From positions 1 to 17,285 of the forward strand of contig CAMCWG010000028.1 of the NCBI GenBank assembly GCA_945882005.1: 17,285 nucleotides of DNA. The letters run 5' to 3'. The notes under the pieces are model-generated. The model made no database searches and was not told the origin of the DNA. It saw nothing but the letters and a program-made list of their open reading frames with translations. A program made the position numbers and the translations under genes. Positions 13,970-17,285 of this stretch are shown one piece after another (within the stretch, counting starts at the first letter, position 1; each line of letters begins with the position of its first letter). This DNA comes from Bordetella parapertussis (GTDB lineage Bacteria; Pseudomonadota; Gammaproteobacteria; Burkholderiales; Burkholderiaceae_B).

Positions 13970-15102
13970 AGTGGACACAATTGATGAGTAAAGGTTTGGC
14001 GACAAGCCTGTTAAGTCTGCTGTGCATACAAGCGGAGATCGCTATCGCGCAGACTACACCTGCGACAGCGCGTCCAGCGTTGACAATCTCAGTTGTGAAG
14101 CCTCAGTGGGTATCGACGCCCGCAACAATTCGGGCCAATGGCAATATTGCTGCCTGGCAAGAGGCCTCGATCGGGGCTCAGGTGGGTGGCTTGCGCGTTG
14201 CTGAGGTAAGGGTCAATGTCGGAGACGTGGTCAAGCGTGATCAAGTGTTGGCGATGTTCGCAACTGACACGGTATTGGCCGATTTAGCGGTGCAAAAGGC
14301 GCAAGAAGCAGAAGCCGCCGCCGCGTTAGCCGAAGCACAAGCTAATGCTGGGCGCGCACGTAGTTTGAAAAATTCTGGTGCGTTGTCCGCCCAGCAAATC
14401 AGTCAATATTTGACCGCAGAGCAAACAGCTAAAGCAAGACTTGAGGCTGTTCGTGCGCAAGTGCAAGTACAAAATCTGCGCCTGCAATTTGCAGAGGTTC
14501 GTGCACCCGATGATGGCGTGATCTCGGCTCGACAGATAAGCGTGGGTGCTGTGGTTCCAGTCGGAACCGAGCTATTCAAGATGGTGCGACAGCGCAGACT
14601 CGAGTGGCGCGCAGATGTCGTGTCCGAAGAGTTGAGTCGAATTAAAGTTGGAATGTCGGTTCGAGTCCGCCCTGCGAGCTTAGACAAAGAAGCAACTCCG
14701 CTGTTAGGTAAAGTCCGCGTGATTGGTCCAACAGTGGATCTGCAAGCGCGTACAGCTGTTGTGTATGTCGACCTTCCCACAATCGAAACAGACGTGCCGG
14801 TCGTGCGTGCCGGGATGTTTGCCACTGGGGAGTTTGAGTTGGGTGACACACGGGTCATGACGTTGCCGCAAGAGTCGGTCGTCATGCGTGATGGCTTCAG
14901 TTACGTGTTTAAGGTTCGAGATGCCGCGCGTGTTTCACAAGTGCGCGTTGAGATTGGGCGTCGACTGGGTGCGCGCGTTGAGATTCTCAAGGGCATTGAG
15001 GACAATGAGAGCATCGCAGAATCCGGAGCGGGCTTCCTGAATAATGACGATTTAATTGCCATCGATTCGACCCCATCACCCGCGACGCCTGAAGCGAAGT
15101 AG
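13966..15102 (+). CDS. RND efflux periplasmic adaptor (membrane fusion protein)
   Basis: A 378-residue periplasmic protein with a signal peptide (cleavage predicted after AIA, near residue 28). The lipoyl-like half motifs are visible: ANGNIAAWQEASIGAQVGGLRVAEVRVNVGDVVKRDQVLA (about 52-91) and APDDGVISARQISVGAVVPVGTELFKM (about 180-206). Between them lies an Ala/Gln/Glu-rich alpha-hairpin (about 100-165). The beta-barrel and membrane-proximal regions follow. It would bridge the pump and the outer-membrane channel. GAAGG about 8 bases upstream supports the start, and the ATGA overlap with the upstream gene suggests coupled translation. An internal Met at residue 7 is an alternative start. The cysteine at residue 20 is not in a proper lipobox, so this adaptor is probably soluble, not lipidated. 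Confidence 0.92.
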   Translation: MKWTQLMSKGLATSLLSLLCIQAEIAIAQTTPATARPALTISVVKPQWVSTPATIRANGNIAAWQEASIGAQVGGLRVAEVRVNVGDVVKRDQVLAMFATDTVLADLAVQKAQEAEAAAALAEAQANAGRARSLKNSGALSAQQISQYLTAEQTAKARLEAVRAQVQVQNLRLQFAEVRAPDDGVISARQISVGAVVPVGTELFKMVRQRRLEWRADVVSEELSRIKVGMSVRVRPASLDKEATPLLGKVRVIGPTVDLQARTAVVYVDLPTIETDVPVVRAGMFATGEFELGDTRVMTLPQESVVMRDGFSYVFKVRDAARVSQVRVEIGRRLGARVEILKGIEDNESIAESGAGFLNNDDLIAIDSTPSPATPEAK

Positions 15103-15110
15103 GCACCCTA

Positions 15111-17285
15111 ATGAATTTTTCCGCTTTTTCGATTCGTCATCCAATTCCAGCAATTCTGCTGTTCATCCTGCTCTCGATCGCGGGTGTGTTGTCGTTTCGG
15201 GCGATTGGTGTTCAGGACTTCCCCGATATTGAATTGCCGATGGTGACAGTCGAAGCGAGTCTGCCCGGCGCCGCCCCTGCGACGCTTGAGACAGAAGTTG
15301 CACGCAAGATTGAAAATTCGATCGCAACGTTGCAAGGCATTAAAAACCTTTACACCAAAATATTGGAAGGCACGGTCGTCATCACGGTCGAGTTCAATCT
15401 CGAGAAGGATGTCATGGAGGCCGTCAATGATGTGCGTGATGCGGTGACGCGTGTGCGTGCGGACTTGCCTGCTGACGTGAAAGAGCCAAGCGTGTTGCGC
15501 ACGACGACAGCGGGCCGCCCATTAATGACCTATGCCTTGACGTCGACGCGTCTTGATCAAGAAGGCTTGGCTTGGTTTATCGACAACACCGTGACGAAAA
15601 ACTTGTTGACCGTCAATGGGGTGGGCCGGGTGAAGCGCATTGGTGGCCTAAACCGAGAGATCCGCATCGAATTGGATCCCTTAAAAATGGCAGCTTTAGG
15701 CGTGACCGCATCTGATATCTCGCGTCGCCTCAAGTTAGTGCAACAGGAGTCTCCAGGTGGACGAGGGGATATTGGTGGCGCCGAGCAGTCCGTGCGCACC
15801 ATTGCCACTGCGACGACTGCGGCGGAGTTAGCAGATTTAGATATTTCTTTGGCGGATGGTCGTCGCGTTCGGCTCGGCCAGCTTGCCAAGATTGAGGATG
15901 CAACCGCGGAACGCCGCTCGATCGCCTTAGTGAATGGCAAGCCTGTAGTCGCCTTTGAGATCATGCGCAGCAAGGGCGCGAACGAGGTATCTCTCGCCAA
16001 GGCTGTGCATGAGGTGATTGCAGCGCTCGTGCTCAAACACCGCGATATTGAGTTCTCTGAGCAAATTAATAATGTGGCAGCAACAGAGGAAAACTTTAAC
16101 GGGTCCATGCACCTTCTGTATGAAGGTGCGATTTTGGCTGTTCTGGTGGTTTGGTATTTCTTAAGAGACTGGCGCGCGACAATCGTTTCGGCTGCGGCAC
16201 TTCCTCTATCGATCCTGCCTGCTTTCTTAGGGATTTACTTGTTTGGCTTTACGCTGAACATGGTCACCTTAACCTCGCTTGCATTGGTCGTTGGTATTTT
16301 GGTGGATGACGCGATCGTGGAGGTTGAGAACATCGCGCGACATCTACGCATGGGTAAATCGCCGTTTCAGGCTGCACTGGACGCGGCGGACGAAATCGGG
16401 ATGGCAGTCATTGCGACAACCTTTGCGCTGGTTGCGGTGTTTTTGCCGACTGCTTTCATGGCTGGCGTCCCAGGTAAGTTCTTTAAGCAATTCGGCTGGA
16501 CAGCTGTTCTGGCGATCTTGGCCTCGCTGCTGGTGGCTCGTCTGCTCACGCCAATGATGGCGGCGTATTTGATGAAGCCAAACAAGGCTTCTAACGAGCC
16601 TGAGAAAGACGGTTGGGTGATGCGCCATTATTTGTTGTCGGTACAGTGGTGTCTAGGTAATAGATTTAAAACCTTGCTGTTAGCCACGATCTTTTTTGTA
16701 GGATCGCTTTCGCTTGTTCCCTTGCTACCAAAAGGTTTTGTACCGCCGTCAGATCGGGGTCAAACAATGGTCAATATCGAGCGCGCTCCAGGCAGCACGC
16801 TCGAGGACACACTACGTGCGGCAGAGCGTGTTCGCCAGAAGCTCGAAACGATGCCTGACGTGTTGCGTGTGTTTAGTTCTGTAGGTGGAGGCGTGTCTGG
16901 TGATGCTTTCGCGAGAGGTTCTGCCGCAGAGGTACGTAAGGCAACGCTGACAGTGCAGTTGACCCATCGGTCAGACCGCAAGAAAAATCAACAAGAAATT
17001 GAAGGGGATATTCGTAAACTGCTTGATCGCGAACCTGGGGTTCGTATCACCGTTGGCCCGCAGGATGTGGGTAACAAAATGCAGATCGTTTTGCAAAGTG
17101 AGGACGCCTACGCCTTGAACAAAGCAGCACAGGCTGCCGAGCGTGAGCTTCGAACACTTAAGGGCATTGGTTCGGTGACCTCTTCTGCCAGTCTCGTGCG
17201 ACCTGAATTGATTGTGCGCCCAAACTTTGCACGGGCAGCTGATCTAGGTGTGACAGCACAAAGTATTGCCGAGACCTTGCGTGTT
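15111..17285 (+). CDS. RND efflux inner-membrane pump (AcrB-like), 3'-truncated
   Basis: The frame is open from the ATG at 15111 to the window edge, 725 codons of an expected 1,000-1,050. The N-terminus MNFSAFSIRHPIPAILLFILLSIAGVLSFRAIGVQDFPDIELP is typical of RND pumps of the hydrophobe/amphiphile (HAE-1) type. The large periplasmic porter region follows, then GMHLLYEGA-like entry into segments 2-4. The proton-relay motif LVVGILVDDAIVEVENIARHLRMG contains Asp 399 and Asp 400, matching the Asp pair of AcrB segment 4. Further on, GWTAVLAILASLLVARLLTPMMAAY fits segments 5-6, and LLPKGFVPPSDRGQTMVNIERAPGSTLEDT starts the second porter half. It would drive proton-coupled export with the adaptor 8 bases upstream. 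The substrate is not predictable from sequence. A TAGG 7-8 bases upstream is a modest ribosome binding site. Confidence 0.94.
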   Translation, partial: MNFSAFSIRHPIPAILLFILLSIAGVLSFRAIGVQDFPDIELPMVTVEASLPGAAPATLETEVARKIENSIATLQGIKNLYTKILEGTVVITVEFNLEKDVMEAVNDVRDAVTRVRADLPADVKEPSVLRTTTAGRPLMTYALTSTRLDQEGLAWFIDNTVTKNLLTVNGVGRVKRIGGLNREIRIELDPLKMAALGVTASDISRRLKLVQQESPGGRGDIGGAEQSVRTIATATTAAELADLDISLADGRRVRLGQLAKIEDATAERRSIALVNGKPVVAFEIMRSKGANEVSLAKAVHEVIAALVLKHRDIEFSEQINNVAATEENFNGSMHLLYEGAILAVLVVWYFLRDWRATIVSAAALPLSILPAFLGIYLFGFTLNMVTLTSLALVVGILVDDAIVEVENIARHLRMGKSPFQAALDAADEIGMAVIATTFALVAVFLPTAFMAGVPGKFFKQFGWTAVLAILASLLVARLLTPMMAAYLMKPNKASNEPEKDGWVMRHYLLSVQWCLGNRFKTLLLATIFFVGSLSLVPLLPKGFVPPSDRGQTMVNIERAPGSTLEDTLRAAERVRQKLETMPDVLRVFSSVGGGVSGDAFARGSAAEVRKATLTVQLTHRSDRKKNQQEIEGDIRKLLDREPGVRITVGPQDVGNKMQIVLQSEDAYALNKAAQAAERELRTLKGIGSVTSSASLVRPELIVRPNFARAADLGVTAQSIAETLRV

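Noticed and set aside
14023..14025. Cys 20 of the RND adaptor as a lipobox cysteine
   Set aside because: The preceding residues are LSLL, with Leu directly before Cys where Gly, Ala or Ser is needed. A normal signal-peptidase site after AIA fits better.
15557..16108. A 183-codon minus-strand open frame inside the RND pump gene
   Set aside because: The + strand frame is unbroken and encodes conserved RND sequence throughout. The antisense translation is Ser/Arg-rich without recognisable structure.

Overview
The window reads as a stretch of proteobacterial chromosome of moderate GC content. The gene families and their combinations (NodT-type outer-membrane lipoprotein, a BigR/Blh sulfur module, PCu(A)C copper chaperone, several MFS carriers) suggest a betaproteobacterium, perhaps of the order Burkholderiales. 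That placement is inference from gene content; no rRNA or other marker gene is present. I see no tRNA, rRNA, CRISPR array, insertion sequence or phage gene. Coding density is high, and no gene-free stretch exceeds about 190 bases.

Sulfur region (1-6122). The window opens inside a 5'-truncated YeeE/YedE sulfur transporter on the + strand. It converges, with four bases between the stop codons, on a five-gene minus-strand operon. In transcription order this operon is a BigR/SqrR-type ArsR repressor, two half-size YeeE/YedE membrane proteins, a SulP anion transporter with a STAS domain, and an MFS carrier. The first two junctions that overlap are ATGA overlaps (repressor/first YeeE; second YeeE/SulP); the other gaps are 10 and 7 bases. 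Divergent from the repressor lies a Blh-type persulfide dioxygenase followed by a small DUF2892 membrane protein with a Cys-rich tail. The 104-base divergent region holds a perfect 12+12 base inverted repeat. The same repeat contains two mirror-image sigma70-type promoters, one facing each way, so a single bound repressor could shut both operons. Together the genes look like a persulfide-induced system that oxidises sulfane sulfur to sulfite and moves sulfur oxyanions or reduced sulfur across the inner membrane.

Middle region (6137-12312). This is a more ordinary series of housekeeping and transport genes: a TonB-family energy transducer (minus), divergent from a periplasmic PCu(A)C copper chaperone and a LysE/RhtB exporter; a ketopantoate reductase family protein (minus), divergent from an MFS carrier; a GTG-started DUF1330 protein (minus), divergent from an OFA-type MFS carrier. 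A 14-bp perfect palindrome lies between the TonB and copper-chaperone genes.

Efflux region (12494-17285). A tripartite RND efflux operon runs to the window edge in the order outer-membrane factor, periplasmic adaptor, inner-membrane pump. The pump is cut by the window edge after 725 codons. A hairpin followed by eight T residues abuts the first start codon, which has no Shine-Dalgarno sequence. No dedicated regulator gene lies upstream within the window.
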